Source: Ktedonobacter racemifer DSM 44963
GTDB lineage: Bacteria; Chloroflexota; Ktedonobacteria; Ktedonobacterales; Ktedonobacteraceae
Direction: 5' to 3'
NCBI RefSeq assembly: GCF_000178855.1
Contig: NZ_ADVG01000005.1
Location: forward strand, 372,001 to 436,000
Length of the DNA stretch: 64,000 bases
Shown here one piece after another: positions 50,246 through 59,633 of the stretch. Position 1 is the stretch's first letter; every line of letters begins with the position of its first letter. Both the position numbers and the translations under genes were made by a program. The notes under the pieces were generated by a model, which was given only the letters and a program-made list of their open reading frames with translations, did not search any database and was not told where the DNA came from.

Positions 50246-50711
50246 GCACGTTAGAATGATGCCGAACTACAAAGTGCGAGGAGGAGAAGGAGGCTGACAG
50301 ATCGTCTGTCTCACGTACGCGAGAGCAAGGAACGGTATAGTTTCCGAAGCTCAAAAACGAGCCCATTTATTCTCACTTTAATTATATCACCTCCTGTCTA
50401 TTCGTACACTGCCTTTTTGGACGATTTTTTTTTGCGTTCTTTCCCCTATACTCAGGCGGAAGCGACGCGCGTCTTTCGCACCTGCGGTGAAAGCTCTCCT
50501 TTAAGCAAAGATACCTCTTGTGTGTGTGCTGAAATCAGCACATGCTTCATCAGGCGTGTGCCAGACCCTTGTCGTGTGCGAAAGGGGGCCTTACGTGCCG
50601 TCACCGCTTAATGAGGCTGTACCAGGCTAGTACAATACTCCGGTAAATCGTTTTAGCCCGAAGGATGTCATCAAAATTATCAAAGAAGGAATTGCCCAAG
50701 GAGGTAAACAT
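50246..50711. other. Leader region of rph
   Basis: About 466 bp without a recognisable gene. It includes an AT-rich block with a run of nine T at about 50421-50430 and a possible weak promoter (TACAAT near 50630). An excellent ribosome site, AAGGAGG, lies just before the rph start. No rifamycin-associated element was recognised by eye. Confidence 0.4.
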
Positions 50712-53324
50712 ATGAGTTCCTATGTGCTTGGTTTTCAGGACATTGACAAAACAAAACTCATGGTTGTTGGGGGCAAAGGCGCGAACCTGGGGGAACTAGC
50801 CAAGATTGAAGGAATACGCGTACCAGATGGCTTTTGTCTTTCTACTGAAGCCTTTAAAAGAATCATCGGGGAAACGTCGTCGATTAACGAATTACTTGAT
50901 CAGTTATCGCTTCTAAAGGTGGAAGACCGGGATAAAATCGGTGAACTGAGCGGTGAGATTCGCAGGGTCATCGAAGGGATAGCCATCCCTGCCGACATTC
51001 ATGAAGAGATCGCCCGCCTCCTCTCCAGGCTTGATGAAAAAAATGCCTATGCAGTACGATCCAGCGCAACTGTAGAGGATTTACCAGCGGCTTCCTTTGC
51101 AGGCCAGCAGGATACGTATTTGAACATTATCGGAAAGGAAGCAATCCTAAAGCATATCAGCAAGTGCTGGGCATCGCTATTTACCGAGAGGGCAGTAACT
51201 TACCGCCTTCAAAACGGCTTCGACCACCGTAAAGTCCATCTGTCTGTGGTTGTTCAGAAGATGGTCTTCCCGCAGGCGGCAGGAATTTTGTTTACTACCG
51301 ATCCCGTCACTTCTAATAGGAAGGTGTTATCCATTGATGCTGGCTTCGGACTTGGTGAGGCTTTGGTCTCCGGCCTGGTGAATGCTGATATCTATAAAGT
51401 GCGTAACGGCGAGATTATCGAGAAGAAGATATCCACCAAGAAGCTGGCTATTTATGCCTTAAAAGATGGCGGTACGAAAGAACAGGAGATTGAGCCAGAG
51501 AGGCAGAATAGGCAAGCGCTGACGGATGAGCAGATTTTGCAGCTTGAGCGCATGGGCAGAAAGATCGAAGAACATTTCGGTTGCCCCCAGGACATCGAAT
51601 GGTGTTTGGTTGATGATACATTTTCTATTGTCCAGAGCCGGCCAATCACTACTTTGTTCCCCATCCCTGAAGCAAATGATCAGGAAAATCACGTTTATAT
51701 ATCTGTTGGTCATCAACAAATGATGACCGACCCCATGAAACCATTGGGAATCTCTTTCTGGCAGCTAACGGCTGCACGCCCCATGTTTACAGCTGGGGGA
51801 AGGTTGTTTGTTGATATTACACAGGATCTGGCTTCACCAGCCAGAAGAGCAATTGTAGTAGATGTCCTGGGAAAAGATCCGCTTATAAAAGACGCACTCA
51901 TGACTATCTTAGGGCGGGGAGATTTTATCAAATCTCTACCGGATGATAAGCAGGAACAGATTCCCGGTAAAAGCAATCAAGGTTCGTCGCTTGCGGATTA
52001 TAAAACACTAAACGAATACGATCCGGCAATCGTTTCTGATTTGATCAAGCGTAGTGAAACATCAATAGAAGAACTAAAACAAAACATCCAAACGAAATCA
52101 GGATCGGATCTGATTGATTTTATTTTGGAAGACATTCAGCAATTAAAGAAGAGTTTATCTGGTCCGCAAGGTTTTGGTGTGATTATGACTGCTATGAATG
52201 CTTCATCATGGATCAATGAAAAAATGAAGGAGTGGTTAGGTGAAAAAAACGTGGCAGACACGCTTTCTCAATCTGTACCCAACAATATCACTTCGGAAAT
52301 GGGTTTGGCGCTGTTGGATGTTGCAGATGTGATTCGCCCTTATCCAGAAGTAATTGAGTACTTGCAGCATGCAAAAGATGACAACTTTCTGGATGAACTG
52401 GTTCAGTTTGATGGTGGACAGGAAACCCAAGACGCTATCTATGCTTTTCTTAACAAATACGGAATGCGATGTGCCGGAGAAATCGATATTACGAAAACTC
52501 GTTGGAGTGAAAAACCAACGACACTTGTCCCCCTGATTCTCAGTAACATCAAAAACTTTGAGCCTGGTGCCAGCACTCGGAAATTTGAGCAAGGGCGTCA
52601 GGAAGCATTGAAAAAAGAACAAGAGTTATTAGATCGATTGAGGCAACTACCGGATGGTGAACAAAAAGCCAAAGAGACAAAACGAATGATCAGTCTCATC
52701 CGGAATTTCATAGGGTATCGTGAATATCCAAAATACGGCATGGTTCATCGCTACTTCGTTTATAAGCAGGCTTTACTGAAAGAAGCCGAACAACTCGTAC
52801 AAGCCAACGTTCTTCATGAAAAAGAAGATATCTACTCTCTCACTTTTCAAGAACTTCGCGAAGTCGTACGCACAAAGAAACTGGATTACCAGATCATCAG
52901 CAAACGAAAAGATGAGTACACATTCTATGAAAAACTCACTCCCCCACGTGTTCTCACGTCTGATGGTGAAATCATTGCAGGTGAGTACAAACGAGAACAT
53001 CTCCCAGCCGAAGCTCTTGTAGGTCTCCCTGTTTCTTCCGGAGTTATAGAGGGACGAGCACGTGTCATCTTACACATAGAAGATGCTGATCTAGAAGAGG
53101 GAGATATATTAGTCACCTCCTTTACTGACCCGAGTTGGACACCATTGTTTGTCTCCATACAAGGCCTCGTCACCGAAGTTGGTGGGCTGATGACCCATGG
53201 AGCAGTTATCGCACGTGAATATGGCTTACCAGCAGTTGTCGGAGTGGAAAGTGCTACCAAACTGATAAAAGATGGGCAACGAATTCGCGTGAATGGAACA
53301 GAAGGCTATGTAGAAATCTTCTAA
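50712..53324 (+). CDS. rph: Rifamycin-inactivating phosphotransferase (RPH)
   Basis: 870 residues, the usual length of RPH (about 865). It is related to PEP synthase: an N-terminal ATP-binding domain (VGGKGANLGELAKI; AYAVRSSATVEDLPAASFAG; QDIEWCLVDDTFSIVQSRPI), a central rifamycin-binding domain (from about 330) and a C-terminal swivelling His domain (VTEVGGLMTHGAVIAREYGL, phospho-carrier His). RPH transfers the beta-phosphate of ATP to rifampicin. A PEP synthase would lack this central domain. Third codon positions are visibly A/T-rich compared with neighbours and the sequence reads like Bacillus/Paenibacillus RPH, suggesting transfer. AAGGAGG gives the start. Confidence 0.9.
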   Translation: MSSYVLGFQDIDKTKLMVVGGKGANLGELAKIEGIRVPDGFCLSTEAFKRIIGETSSINELLDQLSLLKVEDRDKIGELSGEIRRVIEGIAIPADIHEEIARLLSRLDEKNAYAVRSSATVEDLPAASFAGQQDTYLNIIGKEAILKHISKCWASLFTERAVTYRLQNGFDHRKVHLSVVVQKMVFPQAAGILFTTDPVTSNRKVLSIDAGFGLGEALVSGLVNADIYKVRNGEIIEKKISTKKLAIYALKDGGTKEQEIEPERQNRQALTDEQILQLERMGRKIEEHFGCPQDIEWCLVDDTFSIVQSRPITTLFPIPEANDQENHVYISVGHQQMMTDPMKPLGISFWQLTAARPMFTAGGRLFVDITQDLASPARRAIVVDVLGKDPLIKDALMTILGRGDFIKSLPDDKQEQIPGKSNQGSSLADYKTLNEYDPAIVSDLIKRSETSIEELKQNIQTKSGSDLIDFILEDIQQLKKSLSGPQGFGVIMTAMNASSWINEKMKEWLGEKNVADTLSQSVPNNITSEMGLALLDVADVIRPYPEVIEYLQHAKDDNFLDELVQFDGGQETQDAIYAFLNKYGMRCAGEIDITKTRWSEKPTTLVPLILSNIKNFEPGASTRKFEQGRQEALKKEQELLDRLRQLPDGEQKAKETKRMISLIRNFIGYREYPKYGMVHRYFVYKQALLKEAEQLVQANVLHEKEDIYSLTFQELREVVRTKKLDYQIISKRKDEYTFYEKLTPPRVLTSDGEIIAGEYKREHLPAEALVGLPVSSGVIEGRARVILHIEDADLEEGDILVTSFTDPSWTPLFVSIQGLVTEVGGLMTHGAVIAREYGLPAVVGVESATKLIKDGQRIRVNGTEGYVEIF

Positions 53325-53618
53325 TGGGGAAGATGTTGTTTTCTCGCCTTTGGAACTAAATAAAAGATGAAAGCTAGGAAGGCGGCCCAATCAGGGTCGC
53401 TTTCTCAGATGGAAAAAAGTAATTATATGAGTCAATTTCATAATGTTCAATAGCTAAAGATTAGTCCTCCAGAATTTTGCATAACACTTTTTGGAAAATT
53501 CAAGCAGCAATATGTTTAGATTTGTTCAATCGGTACATGACACGGTTGCTTCCAACCAACCTATATTGTTCACATAAACTGGACAATATTTACTGTTACT
53601 TTGCCCCTGGTGTCATGG

Positions 53619-53762
53619 ATGCTGGTACTACCCCATGTCAGCGAGGAACTGGACGTGCCTGCGGTGCTGCTGCGACCGGACGGCCACGTGGCGTGGGTCG
53701 GTGAAGATCTGCAGGATCTGCGCACCATGCTGCCAAAGTGGTTCGGCGCTGCCGTTAGCTGA
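53619..53762 (+). pseudogene. C-terminal remnant of an FAD-dependent aromatic/rifampicin-type monooxygenase
   Basis: 47 codons, MLVLPHVSEELDVPAVLL then RPDGHVAWVGED and LRTMLPKWFGAAVS before a stop. LLRPDGHVAWxGED is the characteristic C-terminal thioredoxin-like end of flavoprotein monooxygenases such as MhpA, PgaE and Rox. The rest of the gene (over 400 codons) is missing. Codon use is GC-rich, unlike rph, so the two were not acquired together. Confidence 0.6.
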
Positions 53763-53853
53763 ACGCGCAGGTGTGGCCCGAAAGGGTGGGGGCTTGTGAC
53801 GACCCGCCTCATGAAGCTGTCCTGAATCTCTGTTCGCAGCAGGTACGGAAAGG

Positions 53854-54006
53854 CTAGCGCGGGCCTACAAGGATGAGCACATCTTCCACGGGATACCAGC
53901 GCCCCCAGCCGCGTATGAGTGCCAGAAGCTGCCCCTTTCTCCGGCGAATGCCCACCACCTGGCCTATGGGACAACTGACGCTGGTATCCCCCTGAACGCC
54001 TGGCAC
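53854..54006 (-). CDS. Tiny hypothetical protein
   Basis: A 50-codon frame from a GTG at 54006: PGVQGDTSVSCPIGQVVGIR, then RRKGQLLALIRGWGRWYPVE and DVLILVGPR. The strand pattern and aromatic GWGRWYPVEDV look like a small beta-barrel. It is in the same frame as and 12 bp behind the 101-codon gene; one stop codon separates them, so they might once have been one reading frame. No family recognised. Confidence 0.4.
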   Translation of the reverse strand: MPGVQGDTSVSCPIGQVVGIRRRKGQLLALIRGWGRWYPVEDVLILVGPR

Positions 54007-54018
54007 CAGATCGCGGCT

Positions 54019-54324
54019 TTAATCCGACGGACATCTGTTGACCATTGCATGAGACATTCCTCCTTCCTCTGAGCCTCTCCCGATCTCTGAGGGCGTGAGT
54101 ACAAACAACGGAGGATAGGGTGCAGGCGGATGGAAAAACGTTGCCAGATCAACCAGAAGGTCTGTGGCCAGTTCGAGCGCGCATGTCACGTGATAGACGA
54201 TTTGCTTTGTATCGTCGCCCATGACGAGCGGGTACGCAGCAAGGGGCTGGGAACAGGAGACACACTGCTCCCCCAGGCTTGCGATGGAGGCTCGGCGGAG
54301 TTGGCTATCATTCACCATGAGCAT
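54019..54324 (-). CDS. Hypothetical protein, Ktedonobacteria-type
   Basis: 101 residues: LRRASIASLGEQCVSCSQPL, then IVYHVTCALELATDLLVDLA and TFFHPPAPYPPLFVLT. The C-x2-C plus a later H-x3-C would make a zinc site. GGAG lies seven bases before the ATG at 54324. Function unknown. Confidence 0.6.
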   Translation of the reverse strand: MLMVNDSQLRRASIASLGEQCVSCSQPLAAYPLVMGDDTKQIVYHVTCALELATDLLVDLATFFHPPAPYPPLFVLTPSEIGRGSEEGGMSHAMVNRCPSD

Positions 54325-54473
54325 GGATGCTCTCCTACACTCATCCCTATTCGATCACGCGGTCCTTATCGGATCGCGCTTGTTATGAATGAGTGTAGGA
54401 AATGGTTTGGTGGTTGACAAGTCCCTGTGCCAGTTTGAAAGCTCCATCGGCGTAAAGCATGTTATGTCCAGGC

Positions 54474-54594
54474 TCTGCGAAAAAAACGGCTGCATGGCAA
54501 TCTTAGCGTGAGGCAAGCGTGAAACTGTCTCTTGTTCTCCTTACAATGAGCGTAGCTCAAGGCAAGATTGCCATGCAGCCGTTTTTTTCGCAGA
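54474..54594. repeat. Inverted repeat with perfect 31-bp arms
   Basis: TCTGCGAAAAAAACGGCTGC... (54474-54504) is exactly complementary to 54564-54594 across 59 nt. The arms contain seven consecutive A or T, so either transcript orientation would place a stem next to a T run. It lies in the 437-bp gap before the FAD-linked oxidase gene; the rest of that gap shows no gene. Confidence 0.75.
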
Positions 54595-54761
54595 TTCTTG
54601 TCGCTTAACACAATGAAGGTAAGCGTGACCAAACTGCTTTTCCCATTATTCATTCCCTAAAATGCCCTCTATTCGGCGTCCTCATATTAAGGGCACCGTC
54701 ATCTTTATCGTTCTCTACAGCAGGATACGGTTGAAAACAAGAAGAGGTGAAAGGAAAAAGC

Positions 54762-56147
54762 ATGACAACTACTCGTGGAGAGAGCCATTCCTTTTTTGAT
54801 GATCTCGATGCACTCCTTGCTGGCTCTCTCGTCCTCCCTGAGGACCCAACCTATGATCAAGTGCGCCAACTCTGGAATGGGAGGGTCAATACACATCCAG
54901 CAGTGCTCGTTCGCTGTGCGGATGCGCAAGACGTCGTTCACGCTGTTAGTTGGGCTCGTACGCATGGGTTTGCGCTCTCTGTTCATGGTGGTGGGCATGA
55001 TTTTGCGGGACGAGGGCTGCGCGAAGATGGAGTCGTGATCGATTGCTCGCAGATGAGAGCCGTCACCATCGATCCAGAGACGCATACCGCCAGGATCCAG
55101 GCTGGAGCAACAGTGGACGATCTTATTGGCGCATCCCAGCAGTATGGGCTTGCGATGACCACAGGTATCGTCTCAAGCGTCGGGATGGCCGGGCTCACAT
55201 TGGGGGGTGGCTATGGTCCTCTAATGAGCAAATATGGCCTGGTTACTGATAACCTGCTGTCAGCGCAAGTGGTCACAGTGGATGGGCAACTCGTGACGGC
55301 AAGTGCAACGGAGCATGCGGACCTCTTTTGGGGACTGCGCGGTGGAGGTGGCAACTTTGGAGTGATGGTGTCGTTGGAGTATCGTCTCCATCCCGTCACA
55401 ATGGTATTGGCTGGCTTGCTGCTCTATCCTTTGGATCAAGCCAGAGAGGTATTACGTTTTTATGACCAGTTCATCAAAACCTCTCCCGACGAACTGACAA
55501 TTCAGGCTGGCTTCCTCAAGATGCCAGATGGCATGACTGTGCTATTTCTCCATCCCGTGTATTGTGGTCCGCTCGAAGAAGGAGAGCGAGTACTCAAACA
55601 ACTGCGCACCTTTGTCACACCTCTAGTCGATCAAATCCAGCCAGTCATGTATTATGATCTCGTTCACGCGTTGGATGCACCGATGCCCAAGGGCCGTTAC
55701 TACTTCATCCAGACACAATCGCTGGATGGTCTGTGTGCCGAGACGGTTGAGGCGCTCATCGAGTGCGCGCAGCAGTTTTCTTCTCCGTTTTCTGCCATCT
55801 CGCTCCATCACTTTCATGGTGCTGCAAGCCGCGTGGCAGTTTCCGAGACCGCCTTTGCGCTGCGCCAAGATCATCTGTTGGTCGAAATCATCGCGGCATG
55901 GGAGCCACAATCTCCAGAAGAGGATCAGAGGCATTTGCAATGGGCGCAGGGAGGCTCGCGTGCCCTTGCGCCGTATGCACTGAAGGGAGGGTATGTCAAT
56001 TTGTTGGATGAGGGTGAACAGGAGCGCGTTCCGCTTGCCTTCGGACCTAACTATGAGCGTTTGCTTAAACTCAAGCGCATGTATGACCCTGACGATGTTT
56101 TCCATTCTACGATTGGGCATGTCAAACCAACAGCCTCTCAAGAGTAG
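54762..56147 (+). CDS. FAD-linked oxidoreductase, berberine-bridge-enzyme (BBE) type
   Basis: 461 residues. The FAD-binding PCMH domain has the flavinylated His in LSVHGGGHDFAGRG, and the GLTLGGGYGPLMSKYGLVTD loop. The Cys that makes a second covalent flavin bond in bicovalent members is not present (TTGIVSSVGMAG). The C-terminal BBE segment is YVNLLDEGEQERVPLAFGPN, then YERLLKLKRMYDPDDVFHS. Such enzymes oxidise sugars or secondary metabolites with O2. The start at 54762 follows AAAGGA; an upstream GTG at 54747 is possible. Confidence 0.9.
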   Translation: MTTTRGESHSFFDDLDALLAGSLVLPEDPTYDQVRQLWNGRVNTHPAVLVRCADAQDVVHAVSWARTHGFALSVHGGGHDFAGRGLREDGVVIDCSQMRAVTIDPETHTARIQAGATVDDLIGASQQYGLAMTTGIVSSVGMAGLTLGGGYGPLMSKYGLVTDNLLSAQVVTVDGQLVTASATEHADLFWGLRGGGGNFGVMVSLEYRLHPVTMVLAGLLLYPLDQAREVLRFYDQFIKTSPDELTIQAGFLKMPDGMTVLFLHPVYCGPLEEGERVLKQLRTFVTPLVDQIQPVMYYDLVHALDAPMPKGRYYFIQTQSLDGLCAETVEALIECAQQFSSPFSAISLHHFHGAASRVAVSETAFALRQDHLLVEIIAAWEPQSPEEDQRHLQWAQGGSRALAPYALKGGYVNLLDEGEQERVPLAFGPNYERLLKLKRMYDPDDVFHSTIGHVKPTASQE

Positions 56148-56204
56148 CACTATGTAAGGCCTTTTTTTAAGAGGGCTATGACTAAGAAAGGAGCAGGCAA
56201 AAAA

Positions 56205-57482
56205 ATGGCTCTGCAGCAAGATGCATCATCAGGGCGATGGGATGCGCAGAAAAGTCCCTGGCGCCGCGAGATCAGGATTCTTCTGGCCTCCGCTATGATT
56301 ATCTTCCTTCTTACCGTAGGTATTGGCATCCTCAATGGGCAGCGCATTGTGACCCTCGATCATAATGTACTGCTGACCCATGTCCATGCCGGGACGCTTG
56401 GCTGGATCACACTTAGCGTGTTCGTGATCAGCCTTTTTCTTTTCGGTGAAGGCGCAGGAGGAGGGAAGGCTTTTGTCCGCTGGCTCTGTATCTTTACCGC
56501 TATATCCATCCCACTGTATATACTGGCCTTTTGGAGTAGCAGCATACCGGGTTTCTCGGGCAGTTATTTTGCCCGGGCAGCCCTGGGAGTTCTTGTGCTT
56601 CTGGCCATCCTGGGCTATTTGGGTTGGGTAATTGCCAGAAGTAGTAAAATACGTCTCGGTGTGGCGCAACTGGCTGTGCTAGGAGCGCTGGTGACGCTGC
56701 TGCTGGCGGGTCTGGTTGGGGTGCTGCTTCAGTTTCAGTTTGCCTTCAATAGCCTCTTTCCCCAGCTGGGTGACGAGATCGCTACGCATGCGGGGACGAT
56801 GACTGCTGGCTATCTTGTGCTCATCGGCATGGCGCTCTCTGAATGGAGTCTGATGCCGGAGCGCAGGCGGATTTCCTGGTTAGGCCTGGTCCAGATCACG
56901 CTCTTCTTCCTGACTGGCCTGGCCCTTGGTGCGAGCTTCCTTTTCTCGCTTATGCCGCTCCAATCGGTCAACCTGCTTTTCTCCGTCATTGGTGTGTTGA
57001 TTTACATCGTACGTTTTGCCCCTCCTCTGCTGCGTCTCAACTGGCTTGGACACAACAGCGGACGTTTCTTTGCCATGAGCGTACTCTTCGTTGTTTTCAA
57101 CATTGGCCTGACCGTCTACTTGATCGCTAATCTCATTAGCGGTACTATCCATAATCCAGCAACTGATGCGCCGGGGCTACTCCTCGCGCTCGATCACTCG
57201 ATCTTCGTCGGCGTCATGACCAATGCCATCTTTGGCCTCCTCCACGCGACGACGCAGGAACGCCGCTTGTTGTGGCCCTGGGCTGAGGATATCCTCTTCT
57301 GGGGTATGAACATTGGGCTGTCCGGCTTCCTCTTTGCCTTGATCTCTGAGATGCGTGACCTGGAGAGGATCTTCACGCCTATTATGGGTCTGAGCATTCT
57401 GCTGGGCCTGCTCCTCTTTGCTCTGCGTATGCGCAGCTCTTCTGTCGAGGCGCCGGTCGGAGCGAAAGACGTTGCCATCTAA
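56205..57482 (+). CDS. Haem-copper-oxidase-subunit-I-like membrane protein
   Basis: About 425 residues with some twelve hydrophobic helices. His-bearing helix starts match those of cytochrome oxidase/NorB-like subunit I proteins: LLTHVHAGTLGWITLSVFVI, ATHAGTMTAGYLVLIG and LDHSIFVGVMTNAIFGLL. Many bacteria carry such stand-alone homologues of unknown function; the copper-site His cluster was not clearly identified. Start taken at 56205 with AAAGGAG upstream; an earlier ATG at 56178 would add nine residues whose codons are the ribosome site itself. It follows the oxidase gene by 57 bp and is probably co-transcribed. Confidence 0.75.
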   Translation: MALQQDASSGRWDAQKSPWRREIRILLASAMIIFLLTVGIGILNGQRIVTLDHNVLLTHVHAGTLGWITLSVFVISLFLFGEGAGGGKAFVRWLCIFTAISIPLYILAFWSSSIPGFSGSYFARAALGVLVLLAILGYLGWVIARSSKIRLGVAQLAVLGALVTLLLAGLVGVLLQFQFAFNSLFPQLGDEIATHAGTMTAGYLVLIGMALSEWSLMPERRRISWLGLVQITLFFLTGLALGASFLFSLMPLQSVNLLFSVIGVLIYIVRFAPPLLRLNWLGHNSGRFFAMSVLFVVFNIGLTVYLIANLISGTIHNPATDAPGLLLALDHSIFVGVMTNAIFGLLHATTQERRLLWPWAEDILFWGMNIGLSGFLFALISEMRDLERIFTPIMGLSILLGLLLFALRMRSSSVEAPVGAKDVAI

Positions 57483-57552
57483 TCCTACAGTTGCCAATGA
57501 CTGGTGTATCTGAGGAATTCCCGCAACGTGTTCCACAGGACCAGGATTTGGC

Positions 57553-57638
57553 CTAAGTACAATCACACAACTTTTTTTTGCATTGAGTGCCCTTGATAAA
57601 CGGGATTCATCCCGAAAACTTTGCGTGATTGTACTTAG
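57553..57638. terminator. Bidirectional terminator region
   Basis: CTAAGTACAATCAC (57553-57566) pairs exactly with GTGATTGTACTTAG (57625-57638). Inside are a run of eight T (57572-57579) and a small CGGGA/TCCCG hairpin. It lies between convergent genes. Confidence 0.6.
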
Positions 57639-57704
57639 CATGTGTTTTCGCTCACCTCCATTGGCTCAATGAAGACAGTATGGCCGGCTTACAGCATGAC
57701 CAGC

Positions 57705-58796
57705 TTAGGGAATGACCTTGCGACGACGAAAATCCTCGAAAATATTCAAGAACATCACTTCCGTGTCAATGTATTCGTGGAAGCCGAAGCGACGGGCTTT
57801 TGAACCGTCGGCAAACATGTCGTAGTCCCAGGAGAAGACGAAATCGCCGAAGCCCCAGGACACTACCCTTTGGTAGGGGTGGGGAGCAAGTCCATACTTC
57901 TCGATCATGGCATTCCAGAGCGGCTCCTTGTCAGCCATGACGACATCAAGCGACATCTGCAGCGGCGGGGCCACCTCAAGCTCAAAGAAACGCGCGATCT
58001 TCGGCCACATCTCGTCCCAGCGAAACAGATCCCCGTTGTTGATGTTGAAGGCCTGGTTGGAGCAGCGCTCGTCGGTGGCTGCCCAGACGGTTGCCCGCGC
58101 CAGCAGGCCCGCGTCGGTCATTTCCAGCAGTTTATCGTACGCGCCCGGCTTGCCTGGGAAACGCAACGGCAACCCCAGTTCCTTCGAGATAGCAGCGTAG
58201 ACCGCGATCACCGCAGCCAGGTTCATTGGATTGCCCAGCGCGAAGCCGCCGACCACAGACGGGCGGATCGCTGACCAGCCCCAGGTTTTGCCTCTTTGCC
58301 GCTGCTCAAGGAAGGCTTGCTGATCGACGTTGAACTCAGGCGGCATATGGGGGGCATCGCTCTCGCGAGCCGGCGTCTTGAACGGACCCAGGTGCGCGCC
58401 ATAGACCTTGTAGCCCTGCATCAGGCTAACATGCTGCAAATCGGGCGCGATTGGCTCGACTGCCTCGATCACATTGACGAGCATGGCAAGATTGGGCGGA
58501 ACTAGCTCGGCCCAGGTTGGCCGGTCCTGGTACGCGGCATAGAAAATGTGCGTCACCTGAGTGAGGCAGCTCAACTTCTCCCGGCAGTCGTCTCGATCAA
58601 GCAGATCAACCGTCACATACCGAATCCGGCTTGTGGGCGCTCCGTCGCGTCGCGCTAAACCGATGACATCCCAATCGTCTAGCGCTGTCAGGTAATCGAC
58701 GAGATTGCGGCCAATGACTCCTTGCGCTCCGACAACCAGAGCCACCTTGCTCGTTTGTTTGTTTTTTCTGGTAATGAACATATCTTGCGGTATCAT
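57705..58796 (-). CDS. PRISE-type SDR (progesterone 5-beta-reductase / iridoid-synthase-like)
   Basis: 363 residues. The NAD(P)-binding motif is ALVVGAQGVIGRNLVDYL. The subfamily signature is SLMQGYKVYGAHLGPFKTPA, then RESDAPHMPPEFN, with the catalytic Tyr in KVYG. The C-terminal part FGDFVFSWDYDMFADGSKAR and RFGFHEYID is characteristic. PRISE enzymes reduce activated C=C bonds of enones. Start at 58796 (MIPQDMF) with AAAAGGA nine bases upstream. Divergent from the HxlR regulator, which probably controls it. Confidence 0.9.
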   Translation of the reverse strand: MIPQDMFITRKNKQTSKVALVVGAQGVIGRNLVDYLTALDDWDVIGLARRDGAPTSRIRYVTVDLLDRDDCREKLSCLTQVTHIFYAAYQDRPTWAELVPPNLAMLVNVIEAVEPIAPDLQHVSLMQGYKVYGAHLGPFKTPARESDAPHMPPEFNVDQQAFLEQRQRGKTWGWSAIRPSVVGGFALGNPMNLAAVIAVYAAISKELGLPLRFPGKPGAYDKLLEMTDAGLLARATVWAATDERCSNQAFNINNGDLFRWDEMWPKIARFFELEVAPPLQMSLDVVMADKEPLWNAMIEKYGLAPHPYQRVVSWGFGDFVFSWDYDMFADGSKARRFGFHEYIDTEVMFLNIFEDFRRRKVIP

Positions 58797-58922
58797 CACA
58801 TAAAATCCTTTTCTATGGTCCATACTGATATTATTTGCCTTTGTGTTCTCACTATAAACGCCCATGGGAAACCTTACAAGTACGCACTTTGAAGTAACCG
58901 AGAAGCGCCTGGAAGGAAACTA

Positions 58923-58931
58923 TGTTATACT
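58923..58931 (+). promoter_or_regulatory. Extended -10 promoter of the HxlR gene, probably leaderless
   Basis: TGTTATACT, an extended -10 (TGn followed by TATACT at 58926-58931), ends six bases before the ATG at 58938. No good -35 is seen at 17 bp, consistent with an extended -10 promoter. GGAGGT lies between, too close to act as a ribosome site. Confidence 0.55.
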
Positions 58932-58937
58932 GGAGGT

Positions 58938-59333
58938 ATGGAAAGGACACTGCCAAGATCTTCAGTCCATAGCGTGCTGATGGCCCGCTGCTATTCGCGG
59001 GAAGTACTCGATCTGATTGCCGACAAGTGGACAGCCCTCATCTTTGCCCTGTTGGAAAAACAGCCCACGCGCTTCAATGAGTTACAGCGTGCGATCGAAG
59101 GGATCTCCCACAAGATGCTCACGCAAACGCTGCGCAATTTGGAGCGCAAGGGAATTGTAGAACGCAAGGTAACGCCGACGATTCCGCCTGCCGTCGAATA
59201 TTCACTCTCTCCGCTGGGAACCACCCTCATCCCGCTGATGGCTGCCCTGCGACAGTGGGCAGAAGAACATATGGAGGCGGTTGAACAAGCCCTTCAGGCA
59301 TATGAAGAGAAGGAAGAAAAAGCGGATTATTGA
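58938..59333 (+). CDS. HxlR-family winged-helix regulator
   Basis: 131 residues with one HxlR domain: LDLIADKWTALIFALLEKQP, then TRFNELQRAIEGISHKMLTQ, TLRNLERKGIVERKV and the wing PTIPPAVEYSLSPLG. A Cys near the N-terminus (ARCYS) is at the position used for redox or electrophile sensing in some members. Divergent from the reductase gene with a 141-bp gap, a standard arrangement for an electrophile-responsive regulator and its target. Regulation of that gene is inferred from position. Confidence 0.9.
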   Translation: MERTLPRSSVHSVLMARCYSREVLDLIADKWTALIFALLEKQPTRFNELQRAIEGISHKMLTQTLRNLERKGIVERKVTPTIPPAVEYSLSPLGTTLIPLMAALRQWAEEHMEAVEQALQAYEEKEEKADY

Positions 59334-59633
59334 GGTTGAATCATGCTAAGAAGGATCTCTATTCGTTCTGCAGACGCAACGCAGATTCAACGAACAATGG
59401 CAGAAATATGACCCCAAAGCGGGAGTGGGCTGGAGCTTTTCTGGGGTCCGATGGTCCAAGTACGATGGAGGTACAATCAATGTCTCCTTGCAGTACCTTA
59501 CCTACTCTCAACGCTCAGGTCTTTCCGCTTTTCACTCAGATTCCGTTTCTCAATTCAGAGATTGGCAGCCTAGAATAGCGAAGAACACGCTGTCAAATGG
59601 CCCAATTTTGCAGGAATCCTTGCACTATCCCAT
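59334..59633. other. Intergenic region, nothing recognised
   Basis: 300 bp. Short plus-strand frames (up to 82 codons) show no domain or ribosome site. Confidence 0.4.

Noticed and set aside
44461..50460. Identical 15-mer CTATACTCAGGCGGA at 44461-44475 and 50446-50460, both beside degraded genes.
   Set aside because: In 64 kb on two strands a handful of exact 15-mers is expected by chance, and the flanks do not match.
54019..54324. The two small minus-strand genes at 53854-54006 and 54019-54324 as one gene broken by a stop.
   Set aside because: They share a frame, but each has a plausible start and the first ends in a low-conservation tail; the evidence does not decide, so they are listed separately.
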